From positions 1 through 64,000 of the forward strand of contig DATBAK010000004.1 in the NCBI GenBank assembly GCA_036271555.1: a stretch of DNA of 64,000 nucleotides. The letters are read 5' to 3'. The notes below the pieces were generated by a model, which made no database searches, was not told the origin of the DNA, and worked only from the letters and a program-made list of their open reading frames with translations. Both the position numbers and the translations under genes were made by a program. This DNA comes from Acidimicrobiia bacterium. Its GTDB lineage: Bacteria; Actinomycetota; Acidimicrobiia; IMCC26256; PALSA-610. Below, one piece after another: positions 8,002-18,064 of the stretch (the first letter of the stretch is position 1; every line of letters starts with the position of its first letter).

Positions 8002-9633
8002 ATGACGATCCGCCACCCCCGCTCCACGCGCGTCGTCGTGCGCACGATCGTCGTGCTCGCGATCATCGGCGCGATCGCGACCGCAGCGGTCGCCGCGACG
8101 GGATCGCACGGCACGACCTACCGCACCGCACTCGTCACGCGGGCGAACGTCGACGCTGCGCTGCACGAGACCGGCACGATCCAACCCGTCGACCAGGCGA
8201 CGGTCGCGTTCCCGATCGCGGGGACGGTCGCGTCGGTCGCGGTGAAGCCCGGGCAGTCGGTGACGACGGGACAGACGCTCGCGACGCTCGACACCTCGTC
8301 GCTGCTCGCCTCACTCACCCAGGCCGAGGCGAGCCTCGCGTCGGCCGAGCTCACGCTCGACGAGGTGCGCAACGGCGAGCAGGTCTCCGGTGGGAGCGGC
8401 GGCGCGTCGCCGAGCGGGCACGACGCGACCGGCGCCACCGGCGCATCGAGCAGCGCGACGACGCCGACGACCGCGGCGGCGACCGCGAGTCCGTCGAATC
8501 CGTCGAACCCGTCGAACCCGTCGGGAAGCGGTGGCCGCGCGCTGCAAGCCGCGGAGCGCGCGGTCACTCAGGCGCAGCAGAAGGTGCAGGCTGCGCTCGG
8601 CGCCGCCCAGACCGCGGTCCAGCGCAGCGCGACCGCGTGCGCGTCGAGCCCGCCGACCACGACGTCGACCACCACCTCGACGACGACACCGAGCGCACCA
8701 CCGGCGTCGAGTTGCGCGACCGCGCAGGCCGCGGCGCTGCGCGCGCTCCAGTCGGTCGCGTCGGCGGAGCAGGATCTGGCTCGCGCGCAGCAGCAGTTGA
8801 GCGTGCTCCTGTCGTCGAGCGCCGGCGGATCGAACGCCAACACCCCGTCGACCACGCCGGCCACGACGTCCACGACGACACCGAGCACGAGCGTCGACTA
8901 CACCGACGCGCAGATCGCGTCCTACGAAGCATCCGTGACCGCCGCGGCCGCCGAGGTCACCGCGGCACAGCAGGATCTCGCGCAGGCGACGATCGTCAGC
9001 CCGATCACGGGCACGGTCGCGAGCGTCGGCCTCGCCGCCGGCGACAGCGTGGCGGCCGCGTCGAGCACCGCGAACGTCGTCGTGGTCGGCGACGGAGGCT
9101 ACGAGATCGCGACGAGCGTCACGATCGCGGACCGGGCGAAGCTCAAGGTCGGCGACAGCGCGACGATCGTCCCCGACGGCTCGAGCGCGCCGCTCACCGG
9201 CCGGGTCGTCGCGATCGCCGTCGTCGAGTCGACGAGCAACAACACGAGCAGCTACGCCGTGACGATCGGCTTCACCGGCCGGCCGTCGGGACTGCGCAAC
9301 GGCGCGTCGGCGGCGGTCACCATCGTCACCGCGCACACCGCGAACGCGCTGACCGTCCCGACCTCGGCGGTGCACTCCACCGGTGCTCTGCACACGGTGA
9401 CGGTGATGACGAAGGGCAAGCCGGCCACCACGATCGTGCAGGTCGGCACCGTCGGCGCCACGCGCACGGTGATCACGTCCGGCCTAACGGCCGGTCAGGT
9501 CGTCAGCCTCGCCGACACCGGCGCGTCGATCCCGTCGTCGAACACGAACACGAGCACGAACAACGGCGGCACGTTCTCCAACGGCCTCGGAGGCGGCAAC
9601 GGCCCCACCGTGGTCCAACAGTTCGGGAAGTGA
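8002..9633 (+). CDS. Second HlyD/MacA-like adaptor with low-complexity insertions
   Basis: This 543-residue adaptor has a transmembrane anchor at about 11-31. The first lipoyl half is GTVASVAVKPGQSVTTGQTLATLD, followed by a long helical hairpin (residues about 95-310) rich in Ala and Gln. The second half is ATIVSPITGTVASVGLAAGD, and a beta-barrel and a membrane-proximal domain follow. The hairpin is interrupted by Ser/Thr/Pro/Asn-rich stretches, including short PSN repeats, and contains two Cys residues flanking a Thr-rich segment. Start ATG 8002 lies 2 bp after the permease stop. Having two different adaptors for one ATPase-permease pair is uncommon; they might form a mixed ring. It ends 3 bp from convergent gcvP. 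Confidence 0.83.
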   Translation: MTIRHPRSTRVVVRTIVVLAIIGAIATAAVAATGSHGTTYRTALVTRANVDAALHETGTIQPVDQATVAFPIAGTVASVAVKPGQSVTTGQTLATLDTSSLLASLTQAEASLASAELTLDEVRNGEQVSGGSGGASPSGHDATGATGASSSATTPTTAAATASPSNPSNPSNPSGSGGRALQAAERAVTQAQQKVQAALGAAQTAVQRSATACASSPPTTTSTTTSTTTPSAPPASSCATAQAAALRALQSVASAEQDLARAQQQLSVLLSSSAGGSNANTPSTTPATTSTTTPSTSVDYTDAQIASYEASVTAAAAEVTAAQQDLAQATIVSPITGTVASVGLAAGDSVAAASSTANVVVVGDGGYEIATSVTIADRAKLKVGDSATIVPDGSSAPLTGRVVAIAVVESTSNNTSSYAVTIGFTGRPSGLRNGASAAVTIVTAHTANALTVPTSAVHSTGALHTVTVMTKGKPATTIVQVGTVGATRTVITSGLTAGQVVSLADTGASIPSSNTNTSTNNGGTFSNGLGGGNGPTVVQQFGK

Positions 9634-9636
9634 CGC

Positions 9637-12501
9637 CTACTCGTACTCGGACAGGGGTGGGCAGGAGCACATGACGTTGCGGTCGCCGTAGACGTTGTCG
9701 ACACGGCTGACCGGCGGCCAGTACTTGTCGGTCCGCAAGGCGGCGACCGGGAACGCGGCCTCCTCACGCGAATAGGCGCGCGACCAACCGTCGGACACGA
9801 CGTCGGCCGCGGGGTGCGGCGCGCCGCGCAGCGGGTTGTCGTCGGCGGCGAGCGCACCCGACTGCACGCGCGCGATCTCGGCGCGGATCGCGATCATCGC
9901 GTCGCAGAAGCGGTCGAGCTCGAGGAGATCCTCCGACTCGGTCGGCTCGATCATGAGTGTGCCCGCGACCGGGAACGACATCGTCGGCGCGTGGAAGCCG
10001 TAGTCGATGAGCCGCTTCGCGACGTCGTCGACGGAGACGCCCGCGTCCTTGGTGATCGGGCGCAGGTCGATGATGCACTCGTGCGCGACGAGGCCGCTCG
10101 CGCCGGTGTAGAGGACGGGATAGTGCGGCGCGAGCCGGTGCGCGACGTAGTTGGCGTTGAGGATCGCGACGCGTGTCGCGTCGAGCAGACCCGAGCCGCC
10201 CATCATCGTGATGTAGGTCCACGAGATCGGGAGGATGCCCGCGGATCCCCACGGCGCCGACGCGATCGCGCCCACTCCCGTCGCGGGACCGGCCTCCTCA
10301 CGCAGCGGATGGTTCGGTAGATAGGGCGCGAGATGGGCGCGCACCGCGACCGGGCCGACGCCGGGGCCGCCGCCGCCGTGCGGGATGCAGAACGTCTTGT
10401 GCAGATTCAGGTGCGACACGTCGGCACCGAAGCGACCGGGCTTCGCGACACCGACGAGCGCGTTGAGGTTGGCGCCGTCGAGGTACACCTGGCCGCCCGA
10501 GTCGTGAACGAGCGCGCAGACGTCGGCGATCTGGTCCTCGTAGACGCCGTGCGTCGACGGGTACGTCACCATCAACGCGCAGAGCCGGTCGGCGTTGTCG
10601 ACGACCTTCGCCTTGAGATCGTCGATGTCGACGTTGCCGCGCTCGTCGGTCTTCACGACGACAACCTGCAGTCCCGCCATCGCCGCGCTCGCCGCGTTCG
10701 TTCCGTGCGCGGACGCGGGGATAAGACAGACCTCGCGGTGGGTGTCACCACGCTCGGCGTGGTACTTGCGGATCGCGAGCAGGCCCGCGTACTCACCCTG
10801 GGAACCGGCGTTCGGTTGCAACGACACCGCGTCGTAGCCCGTGATCTCGCACAGCATGCGCTCGAGGTCGGTGATGAGCTCGGTGTAGCCACGCGCCTGG
10901 TCGATCGGCGCGAACGGGTGCAGCGACGCGAACTCCGGCCACGTGACCGGCAGCATCTCGGTCGTCGCGTTGAGCTTCATCGTGCACGAACCGAGCGGGA
11001 TCATCGACCGGTCGAGGGCAACGTCGCGGTCGGCGAGGCGCCGGAGGTAACGCAGCATCTGCGTCTCCGACCGGTGCCGGTGGAAGACGGGGTGCGTGAG
11101 GATCTCGCTGGTGCGTTGCAGCGATTCCGGGAGCGCGTCGTCGACGCGCGCGTCGAGTGCGGCGACCGTCGCGTCGACGCCGAACGCGCGCCAGACGGAC
11201 TCGACGATCGCGACCGTCGTCGTCTCGTCGAGCGTGATACCGAGGGTGGCCCTGTCGACGACGCGCAGGTTGATCTTCGCGTCGCGCGCCGCGCTCGCAA
11301 TCGAATCGGCGCGTCCGGGCACCCGCACGGTGAGCGTGTCGAAGAACGCGTCGTGCACGACCTCGACACCCGCGTCGCGCAGCCCCGCGCCGAGGATCGC
11401 GGTGAGCCGGTGCACGCGCCGGGCGATGTGTTCGAGTCCTTCGGGTCCGTGATACACCGCGTACAAGCCGGCGATGACCGCGAGCAGCACCTGCGCGGTG
11501 CAGATGTTGCTCGTCGCCTTCTCGCGCCGAATGTGCTGCTCGCGCGTCTGGAGCGCGAGGCGCATTGCCGGCCGGCCCGCCGCGTCGACGGACACCCCGA
11601 CGAGTCGGCCCGGCAGCGTGCGCTTGTGCTCGTCGCGCACTCCGATGAAGCCCGCGTGCGGCCCACCGAACATCGGCGGCACACCGAAGCGCTGCGCGGA
11701 GCCGACGACGATGTCGGCGCCGATCTCGCCCGGCGACCGCAGCAGCACCAGCGCGAGCAGATCGGACGCGACGGTCACGAGCACGCCGGCCTCGCGGCAA
11801 CGCGCGATGAGCGCGGCGTCGTCGCGCACACGACCGCTGCTGCCCGGGTATTGGAGCAGCACGCCGAACGCGTCGTCGGGTACGAGCTCGCGGTCGGGAT
11901 CGCCGACGACGATGTCGATGCCGAGCGGCTCGGCACGGGTCGCGACGACCGCGATCGTCTGTGGATGGCAGTCGGCGTCGACGAACAGCATCTGCCGCCG
12001 TTTCGGCGCGAGCCGCGCCATCATGCCCATCGCCTCGGCTGCCGCGGTGCCCTCGTCGAGCAGGGACGCGTTCGCGATCTCCATGCCCGTGAGGTCCGCG
12101 ATCATCGTCTGGAAGTTGAGGAGCGCCTCGAGCCGGCCCTGTGAGATCTCGGGTTGATAGGGCGTGTACGCGGTGTACCACGCGGGGTTCTCGAGCACGT
12201 TGCGCTGGATGACGGGCGGCGTGAACGTGCCCGTGTAGCCGAGCCCGATGAGTGACGTGTGCACCTGGTTCGCGGCGCCGAGCGCGCGCAACCGGTCGAG
12301 CGCCTCGGCCTCGCCGATCGGATCGGCGCCGACCGCGGGCGACGGGTCGCGGATCGACGACGGCACCGCGGCGTCGACCAGCGCGTCGAGCGACTCGTAG
12401 CCGAGCGCGTCGAGCATGTGCTGCTGCTCGGACGCGTCGGGGCCGATGTGACGCCGCGCGAACCCCGCAGATTCGCTCGCCGACTCCAGCCCGCGTCCCA
12501 T
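9637..12501 (-). CDS. gcvP: Glycine dehydrogenase (decarboxylating), P-protein
   Basis: This 954-residue full-length single-chain P-protein is the PLP enzyme of the glycine cleavage system. It decarboxylates glycine and passes the aminomethyl group to the lipoyl arm of GcvH. The N-terminal half begins with the typical FARRHIGP segment. The PLP lysine is K702 in [17 protein letters not shown], within the C-terminal half. The start is ATG 12501. The T and H proteins are not adjacent, so the system is dispersed here. The gene is separated from the upstream ABC exporter by 116 bp that hold a strong hairpin. Confidence 0.97.
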   Translation of the reverse strand: MGRGLESASESAGFARRHIGPDASEQQHMLDALGYESLDALVDAAVPSSIRDPSPAVGADPIGEAEALDRLRALGAANQVHTSLIGLGYTGTFTPPVIQRNVLENPAWYTAYTPYQPEISQGRLEALLNFQTMIADLTGMEIANASLLDEGTAAAEAMGMMARLAPKRRQMLFVDADCHPQTIAVVATRAEPLGIDIVVGDPDRELVPDDAFGVLLQYPGSSGRVRDDAALIARCREAGVLVTVASDLLALVLLRSPGEIGADIVVGSAQRFGVPPMFGGPHAGFIGVRDEHKRTLPGRLVGVSVDAAGRPAMRLALQTREQHIRREKATSNICTAQVLLAVIAGLYAVYHGPEGLEHIARRVHRLTAILGAGLRDAGVEVVHDAFFDTLTVRVPGRADSIASAARDAKINLRVVDRATLGITLDETTTVAIVESVWRAFGVDATVAALDARVDDALPESLQRTSEILTHPVFHRHRSETQMLRYLRRLADRDVALDRSMIPLGSCTMKLNATTEMLPVTWPEFASLHPFAPIDQARGYTELITDLERMLCEITGYDAVSLQPNAGSQGEYAGLLAIRKYHAERGDTHREVCLIPASAHGTNAASAAMAGLQVVVVKTDERGNVDIDDLKAKVVDNADRLCALMVTYPSTHGVYEDQIADVCALVHDSGGQVYLDGANLNALVGVAKPGRFGADVSHLNLHKTFCIPHGGGGPGVGPVAVRAHLAPYLPNHPLREEAGPATGVGAIASAPWGSAGILPISWTYITMMGGSGLLDATRVAILNANYVAHRLAPHYPVLYTGASGLVAHECIIDLRPITKDAGVSVDDVAKRLIDYGFHAPTMSFPVAGTLMIEPTESEDLLELDRFCDAMIAIRAEIARVQSGALAADDNPLRGAPHPAADVVSDGWSRAYSREEAAFPVAALRTDKYWPPVSRVDNVYGDRNVMCSCPPLSEYE

Positions 12502-12560
12502 ACGAAGCGCCGACGATAGTGCAGCGCGATTTGGTGCCTCTCACCCGCCCCGACCGGCCC

Positions 12561-12608
12561 CGGTGGTACTGCGTTGTCGGGGCATGGCCCGACAACGCAG
12601 TACCACCG
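12561..12608. terminator. Perfect 21-bp hairpin downstream of ABC exporter operon
   Basis: Arms 12561-12581 and 12588-12608 are perfectly complementary (21 bp) around the loop GCATGG. The hairpin follows the stop of the ABC exporter gene and precedes gcvP on the same strand, so it probably ends exporter transcription. There is no T-run. One arm shares the 15-mer AACGCAGTACCACCG with a site inside the ligase gene near 42167, probably by chance. Confidence 0.5.
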
Positions 12609-12617
12609 AACGCGGGT

Positions 12618-14624
12618 TCAGGCGCTCGTTCCGTCGGCGCGCGTATTGCCGACCCAGCTCTCGTAGAGGCCGGCGTACACGCCGCCGCGGCCGACGAGCT
12701 CGGTGTGGTGTCCCCGCTCGACGAGCTCGCCGGCGTCGAACACGAGCACGAGGTCGGCGGCCTCGGCGGTCGACAACCGGTGCGCCACGCTGATCGTCGT
12801 GCGGCCGCGCGCGGCGCGGACGAGCGCACCCGCGAGCGCACGCTCCGTCTCCGGATCGACCGCGCTGGTCGCCTCGTCGAGGACGAGCAAGCCCGGCGCG
12901 CCCATCTGCGCGCGTGCGAGCGAGACGAGCTGCCGCTCGCCGACCGAGAGACTCTCGCCGCGCTCGCCGACCTCGGTGTCGAGGCCCTCGGGCAGCGCCG
13001 CGAGCCACCAGTCGAGACCGAGCGCGACGAAGGCGCGGTCGACGTCGTCGTCGGTCGCGCCGATGCGCCCGAGACGCACGTTCTCGCGGATCGTCGTGTC
13101 GAAGAGGAAGCCGTCCTGCGGAACGAGGCGGATGCGCTCGCGCCGTTCGACGGGCGCGACCGTGCGCAAATCGATCCCTCCGAGCTCGATCTCCCCCGCA
13201 GTGGGATCGGCGAGGCGGCACAGCAGCTTCGCGAACGTCGTCTTCCCCGAGCCCGTCTCACCGACGATCGCGACGTTCGCGCCGGCGGGGAGCTCGACGT
13301 CGATGCCGTGCAGCACGCGGCCGCCCTCCCGGTACGCGAACTCGACTCCCGAGGCGCGCACCGGCAACGGGCCGGGCGGCAGCGATTCCTGCTCGGGCGC
13401 GTTCGGCTCGACGACGTCGACGGGCACGTCGAGCACCGCGATCACCTTGCGCCAGCCTGCGATCGCGGTCTGCGTCTGGTCGAGGATCTCGCTGAGCTCG
13501 GCGATCGGGTTGAGGATCAGGTTCGTGAGGAAGAGGAACGCGACGACGTCGCTCACGTTGAGCCCGAGACTCCGGCCCTTGTACGCGGCGACGATCGTCA
13601 CCGCCGCGATCGCGATCGAGCCGAACACGTCGCCGAGCGGGAACATCACGGCGAAGTAGAGCGCGGCGCGCATGTGCGCGTCGTAGAGCTTGCGGACGCG
13701 ATCACGCATGCGGGTGCGGGCGCGGTCCTCGAGACCGTACGCGCGCACGACGGCCGCGCCGCCGATGACCTCCGAGATCTCCGACAGCATGTCGCCGGTG
13801 CGTTCGCGCGCGAGGTCGTACGCACGCAGCTGACCGCGCTGCAGGATTCGGAAGAGCGGGATCACCGGCAGATAGGCGACGATCACGACGAGCGCGAGCT
13901 GCCACGAGTAGACGAACATCACGATCAGCGTGCCGACGATGAGCGTGCCGTTCACGACCCACGACACCGCGCCCCACTGCGCGAACCGCGCGAGCGTCTC
14001 GATGTCGCTCGTGACACGCGAGACGAAGATGCCCTTCTTGGTCTCGGTGTGGTCGGCGAGGCTGAGCCGGTGGATGTGCTCGAACACGCGCACGCGGAGT
14101 CCGTAGAGCGTGTCCTCCGCCGCGTGCACGAGCCGGACGTACGCGATGCGGCTGAGCCACAGCGCGGCCGCGATGACCGCGACCGCGATCGCGGTCGCGC
14201 CGTAGACATACCCGGCTCGGAAGCCCGCGTCGTCGAGGATGCCGTGCTCGAGCACGAGCTGGATCAGGATCGGCACGATCAACTTGCCGATCGCGGCGAT
14301 GACCGCGAACGCGAAGCTGACACGGATGCCGCGCCGCAACTCCGGACTGACGGCAAGCCCTCGGCGGACGACTGCGATCGCGCCGAGCGGCGGCAGCGGA
14401 AGGTCGTCGTCGAGCAGACCCTCGAGCTCGGGATGAGGATGACCGACGGCCTCGCGCAGCACGTCGGCGGGCGCGGCGTCGGACATCGCGTCGAACGCAG
14501 GACCCGCCGGCGGCTCCGTCGGTTCGGTCCGCATGGTCGCGCGCTCGCGCGAATCGGCACGGGCGTTCGGCCGTTCCCCGGGTTGACCGCTCGCCCGCTC
14601 TTCGCTGCCCGCCCGCGGCGTCAT
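12618..14624 (-). CDS. ABC exporter half-transporter, subunit 2 (canonical Walker B, degenerate signature)
   Basis: This 668-residue fused membrane/ATPase half-transporter has an acidic N-terminal extension (about 1-100), six transmembrane helices (about 110-400) and a nucleotide-binding domain. The Walker A lysine is K461 (GETGSGKTT) and Walker B is LLVLDEATSAVD with the catalytic Glu, but the signature reads LSVGE instead of LSGGQ. The H-loop is SVAHRLS. The start is ATG 14622-14624, preceded by GAGGAG, 28 bp after the stop of the partner subunit; a longer open frame has no support. With the upstream gene it forms a heterodimeric exporter of the TM287/288 or LmrCD kind, usually for lipophilic compounds or peptides. 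Confidence 0.92.
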   Translation of the reverse strand: MTPRAGSEERASGQPGERPNARADSRERATMRTEPTEPPAGPAFDAMSDAAPADVLREAVGHPHPELEGLLDDDLPLPPLGAIAVVRRGLAVSPELRRGIRVSFAFAVIAAIGKLIVPILIQLVLEHGILDDAGFRAGYVYGATAIAVAVIAAALWLSRIAYVRLVHAAEDTLYGLRVRVFEHIHRLSLADHTETKKGIFVSRVTSDIETLARFAQWGAVSWVVNGTLIVGTLIVMFVYSWQLALVVIVAYLPVIPLFRILQRGQLRAYDLARERTGDMLSEISEVIGGAAVVRAYGLEDRARTRMRDRVRKLYDAHMRAALYFAVMFPLGDVFGSIAIAAVTIVAAYKGRSLGLNVSDVVAFLFLTNLILNPIAELSEILDQTQTAIAGWRKVIAVLDVPVDVVEPNAPEQESLPPGPLPVRASGVEFAYREGGRVLHGIDVELPAGANVAIVGETGSGKTTFAKLLCRLADPTAGEIELGGIDLRTVAPVERRERIRLVPQDGFLFDTTIRENVRLGRIGATDDDVDRAFVALGLDWWLAALPEGLDTEVGERGESLSVGERQLVSLARAQMGAPGLLVLDEATSAVDPETERALAGALVRAARGRTTISVAHRLSTAEAADLVLVFDAGELVERGHHTELVGRGGVYAGLYESWVGNTRADGTSA

Positions 14625-14652
14625 CGGGCCCGCTCCTCGTCGGCTTGGGCGC

Positions 14653-16476
14653 TCACGGTCGCATGCTCGCTCGGTCGTGGGCCGCGGCACGACCCATCTC
14701 GCCCTCGTCGCTCGCCTGCTCGTACGCCGACACCAGCGCCGCGTACTCGGGCACGTCGAGCAACTCCACGTGCGTCCCCGTCGCCGCGATCGCGCCACCG
14801 CGCAGGAAGAGCACGTGATCGGCCAGCGCGATCGTGGAGAGCCGGTGCGCAACCACGAGCGTCGTCATGTCGAGCTCGTCGCGCAGACCACCGAGGATGC
14901 GGGCCTCGACCGTCGGGTCGACGGCCGATGTCGCGTCGTCGAGGATCAGGAGTCGCGGTCGCCGCACGAGCGCGCGTGCGAGTGCGACGCGTTGACGCTG
15001 GCCACCCGAGAGCGTGACGCCGCGCTCACCGACGATCGTGTCGTAGCCGCCGGGGAGCTCGGCGATGAAGTCGGCCGCCTGCGCGATCTCCGCGGCGCGG
15101 TCGCGCGCCGCGAGGTCGGCATCGGAACCGACCGTGATGTTGTCGCCGATGTGATCGGCGAACAGGAAGGACTCTTGGAACACGAGCGAGACCGCACCGC
15201 GCAGCTCGGCGGGCGCGACCTCGCGTCCGTCGACACCGCCGATGCGCACGACTCCCTGATCGGGCGCGACGAGTCCCGCGACGAGATCGCAGAGTGTGCT
15301 CTTGCCCGAACCGGTCGCGCCGACGAGCGCGACGATCGCACCCGGCGCGATCGCAAACGAGCAGCCGGTGATCACGGGATCGCTTCCGGGATAGGCGAAC
15401 CCGACCGCCTCCGCCGACACACTGAGCGCGCCGGCCGGCAGCGGCAGGGGCTTCGCGGGTCGCACCGCGGGCAGCGCCGCGAGGATGCGATCGACGCGCG
15501 CGATCGACACGACCGAACGCGGCAGCTCCTCGAGCAGGAACCCGACGACGCGCATCGGGAACGCGAGCAACGTGAAGAGGAGCATGACGGTCACGAGCTG
15601 ACCGGGCGTCACTGCGCCCTGTGAGACGCGCCAGCCGCCGACCGCGAGGATCGCGACGCTGCCGAGGTTCGGCATCGCGTCGAGTGACGGCTCGAAGAAC
15701 GCGCGCAGCTTCCCGACCTCGATCCGCTCCGCACGCAGGCGGTCGGCGGCGTCGGCGAGTCGCGCCTTCTCGAGCGCTTCGAGACCCAACGTCTTGACCG
15801 CGAGCGCGCCGTCGAAGCTCTCGTGCGCGATCGCCGACACCTCTCCGACGCGCTCCTGCACCATCGCCGCGGGCCGCTCCACCCGGCGCGTGTACGAGCG
15901 GTTCAGCACGAACATCGCCGGGAACAGCAGCAGACCGACGATCGCGAGCACCGGGTCGATCACGAAGAGCTCGACGACCGAGAAGAGGATCAGCACGATC
16001 AGGCCGATCGAGAACGGCAACGGATGCACGACCTCGGTCGACGCCTCGACGTCGATGTCGGCGTGCGCCATCAGCTCGCCGGTCGGGTGCGCGCGGTGGA
16101 ACTCGAGCGGCACGTCGATGTACTTGTCGGTCACGTCGAGCCGCAGCGACACCTGCGAGCGGCGGGCCGTCATCGCCGCGAAGTACCGCCGCGTGACGAC
16201 ACCGGCACCGCGCAGCAGCGCGACGAGCACGACGAGGAACCCGTAGAACCACGCCGTCGAGTACGAGAGGTGCTTCGAGGAATCGAACGCGGGCGTGATC
16301 ACCTTGTCGGTCACGCGGCCGAGCACGGTCGCGCCCGCGACCGACATGCCCGCGTAGACGACCGATCCCGTGACCGCCGTCGCGAACGGCAACGGGTGCA
16401 TCGAGATGAAGCGCCGCAGCACGTGAACGCCCCGACGAAGCAGGCTCCGGCCCGCGCCCTCGGACTGCGCGTTCAC
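14653..16476 (-). CDS. ABC exporter half-transporter, subunit 1 (Asp-substituted Walker B)
   Basis: This 607-residue half-transporter has six transmembrane helices (about 30-330) and a nucleotide-binding domain. The Walker A lysine is K392 (GATGSGKST) and the signature LSGGQ is canonical. Walker B reads [12 protein letters not shown], so the catalytic Glu is Asp. In known heterodimeric exporters this substitution marks the degenerate ATP site, which pairs with the imperfect signature of the other subunit, exactly as found downstream. The start is GTG 16476 with GAGGAAG 7 bases upstream. It is first in the two-gene operon and divergent from msrA. Confidence 0.92.
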   Translation of the reverse strand: MNAQSEGAGRSLLRRGVHVLRRFISMHPLPFATAVTGSVVYAGMSVAGATVLGRVTDKVITPAFDSSKHLSYSTAWFYGFLVVLVALLRGAGVVTRRYFAAMTARRSQVSLRLDVTDKYIDVPLEFHRAHPTGELMAHADIDVEASTEVVHPLPFSIGLIVLILFSVVELFVIDPVLAIVGLLLFPAMFVLNRSYTRRVERPAAMVQERVGEVSAIAHESFDGALAVKTLGLEALEKARLADAADRLRAERIEVGKLRAFFEPSLDAMPNLGSVAILAVGGWRVSQGAVTPGQLVTVMLLFTLLAFPMRVVGFLLEELPRSVVSIARVDRILAALPAVRPAKPLPLPAGALSVSAEAVGFAYPGSDPVITGCSFAIAPGAIVALVGATGSGKSTLCDLVAGLVAPDQGVVRIGGVDGREVAPAELRGAVSLVFQESFLFADHIGDNITVGSDADLAARDRAAEIAQAADFIAELPGGYDTIVGERGVTLSGGQRQRVALARALVRRPRLLILDDATSAVDPTVEARILGGLRDELDMTTLVVAHRLSTIALADHVLFLRGGAIAATGTHVELLDVPEYAALVSAYEQASDEGEMGRAAAHDRASMRP

Positions 16477-16583
16477 GCGATTGCTTCCTCTCCTCGAGCT
16501 TCCACGACCCGCGCCGCCAGGCTGGGAACAGGGCGCGGGGGTTTACGATTGTACCGGCGCCACCGCGACCCTTCGGAGGGACA

Positions 16584-17234
16584 ATGGCCCTGTTCAAGCG
16601 TGCATCCGCCATGGTCGACGAGTCCCGGGCGCTGCCCGGCCGGACCGAGGGGATGCCGGTCCCGGAACGCCACTTCGTCCTCGGGACCCCGCTCGAGCCG
16701 CCGTTCCCGGAGGGCATGGAGCGAGCGATGTTCGCGATGGGCTGCTTCTGGGGTGCGGAACGGAAGTTCTGGACCGAGCCCGGCGTGTACACCACGGCCG
16801 TCGGATACGCCGGCGGCTTCACGCCGAATCCGACGTACGCCGAGGTGTGCAGCGGCTCGACCGGTCACACCGAGGCCGTGCTCGTCGTGTTCGACCCGAA
16901 GGTCACGTCGTACGAGCGCATGTTGCAGGTGTTCTGGGAGAGCCACGACCCGACGCAGGGCATGCGGCAGGGCAACGACATGGGCACGCAGTACCGGTCG
17001 GGCCTCTACTTCTTCACCGACGCGCAGGAGCGCGCCGCGACCGCGTCTCGCGACCAGTACCAGGAGAAGCTGACGCAGTCGGGCTACGGCGAGATCACGA
17101 CGGAGCTACGCGGTGCGCCCGAGTTCTATTACGCCGAGGACTACCACCAGCAGTACCTCGCCAAGAACCCGAACGGCTACTGCGGGATCGGTGGCACGGG
17201 CGTGAGCTGCCCGGTCGGCCTCGCCGCGGGCTGA
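16584..17234 (+). CDS. msrA: Peptide-methionine (S)-S-oxide reductase
   Basis: This 216-residue MsrA reduces methionine-S-sulfoxide in proteins, using thioredoxin for recycling. The catalytic cysteine C54 lies in [11 protein letters not shown]. The C-terminal Cys pair C200 (GYCGIGG) and C209 (VSCPVG) matches the three-cysteine recycling arrangement of E. coli-type MsrA. The segment GYAGG and the HTE of the active site are present. The start is ATG 16584, preceded by CGGAGGGACA. It stands alone between the divergent ABC exporter and an SDR gene. It is a cytoplasmic protein with no signal peptide. Confidence 0.96.
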   Translation: MALFKRASAMVDESRALPGRTEGMPVPERHFVLGTPLEPPFPEGMERAMFAMGCFWGAERKFWTEPGVYTTAVGYAGGFTPNPTYAEVCSGSTGHTEAVLVVFDPKVTSYERMLQVFWESHDPTQGMRQGNDMGTQYRSGLYFFTDAQERAATASRDQYQEKLTQSGYGEITTELRGAPEFYYAEDYHQQYLAKNPNGYCGIGGTGVSCPVGLAAG

Positions 17235-17259
17235 GCCGCGCGCCTAGCGTGCGCGACTC

Positions 17260-18048
17260 GTGATCCTCGATCTGTTCAAGCTGACCGATCGCGTCGCGAT
17301 CGTGACGGGCGCGGGCAAGGGCATCGGCGCGGGAACCGCGATCGCGCTCGCGGAAGCCGGTGCCGACGTCGTGGTCGCGGCCCGCACGCGGGACGACCTC
17401 GAGCGCACCGCGGCCGAGGTGCGCTCGCGCGGTCGGCGCGCGCTCGCAGTGCCGACCGACGTGACGCGCACCGACGAGCTCGAGGCGCTGGTCGCGGCGA
17501 CGGTGTCGGAGTTCGGTCGCGTCGACATCCTCGTGAACAACGCCGGCGGTTGGCTGCCGCGGCCGATCATGGAGACGAGCGAGAAGGCGTTCGAGGCCGC
17601 GCACCGCTTCAACGTGACGTCGGTCTTCAATTTGGTGAAGCTCGTCGTACCGGCGATGGTCGAGCACGGCGGCGGTGCGATCGTGAACATCTCGTCGCGG
17701 GCCGCAAGCATGGTGCAGCCCGGCTTCACGGCGTACGGCTCGGCGAAGGCCGGCATGTCGTTCTTCACTCGCCTCGCCGCGCCCGAGCTCGCGCCGAAGA
17801 TCCGCATCAACGCGATCGAGGTCGGCGGGGTCGAGACGTCGGGTCTCGCAATGGTGCTCACCGACGACTCCGTGCGGGAACAGCTCGAGGGCAACACACC
17901 GATGAAGCGCGTCGGCCAGGTCGAGGACATCGCCGCCGCCGTGGTCTACCTCGCGTCGCCGGCGGCGTCGTGGGTGACGGGCAAGATCTTCGAGGTCGAC
18001 GGCGGTGTCGACCACCCCGCGTTCACGATTCCCACGCCCCCGCTGTAG
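17260..18048 (+). CDS. Short-chain dehydrogenase/reductase (SDR)
   Basis: This 262-residue classical SDR has the NAD(P) motif TGAGKGIG (16-23), the NNAG stabilising motif (93-96), and the catalytic Ser145/146, Tyr159 and Lys163 (YGSAK). It oxidises or reduces a hydroxyl/carbonyl on a small substrate. The C-terminal EVDGGVDHP resembles the FabG-like/2-oxo-reductase group, but the substrate cannot be named. The start is GTG 17260. It lies 25 bp after msrA and 16 bp before a haloalkane dehalogenase gene; the latter seems to have its own -10 element. Confidence 0.9.
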   Translation: MILDLFKLTDRVAIVTGAGKGIGAGTAIALAEAGADVVVAARTRDDLERTAAEVRSRGRRALAVPTDVTRTDELEALVAATVSEFGRVDILVNNAGGWLPRPIMETSEKAFEAAHRFNVTSVFNLVKLVVPAMVEHGGGAIVNISSRAASMVQPGFTAYGSAKAGMSFFTRLAAPELAPKIRINAIEVGGVETSGLAMVLTDDSVREQLEGNTPMKRVGQVEDIAAAVVYLASPAASWVTGKIFEVDGGVDHPAFTIPTPPL

Positions 18049-18064
18049 CGGGCAGACTGCGCGC

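Noticed and set aside
8490-8525. Short direct repeats in the second adaptor as a CRISPR-like or regulatory array
   Set aside because: They are 9-bp in-frame units encoding PSN in a low-complexity linker; there are no spacers.
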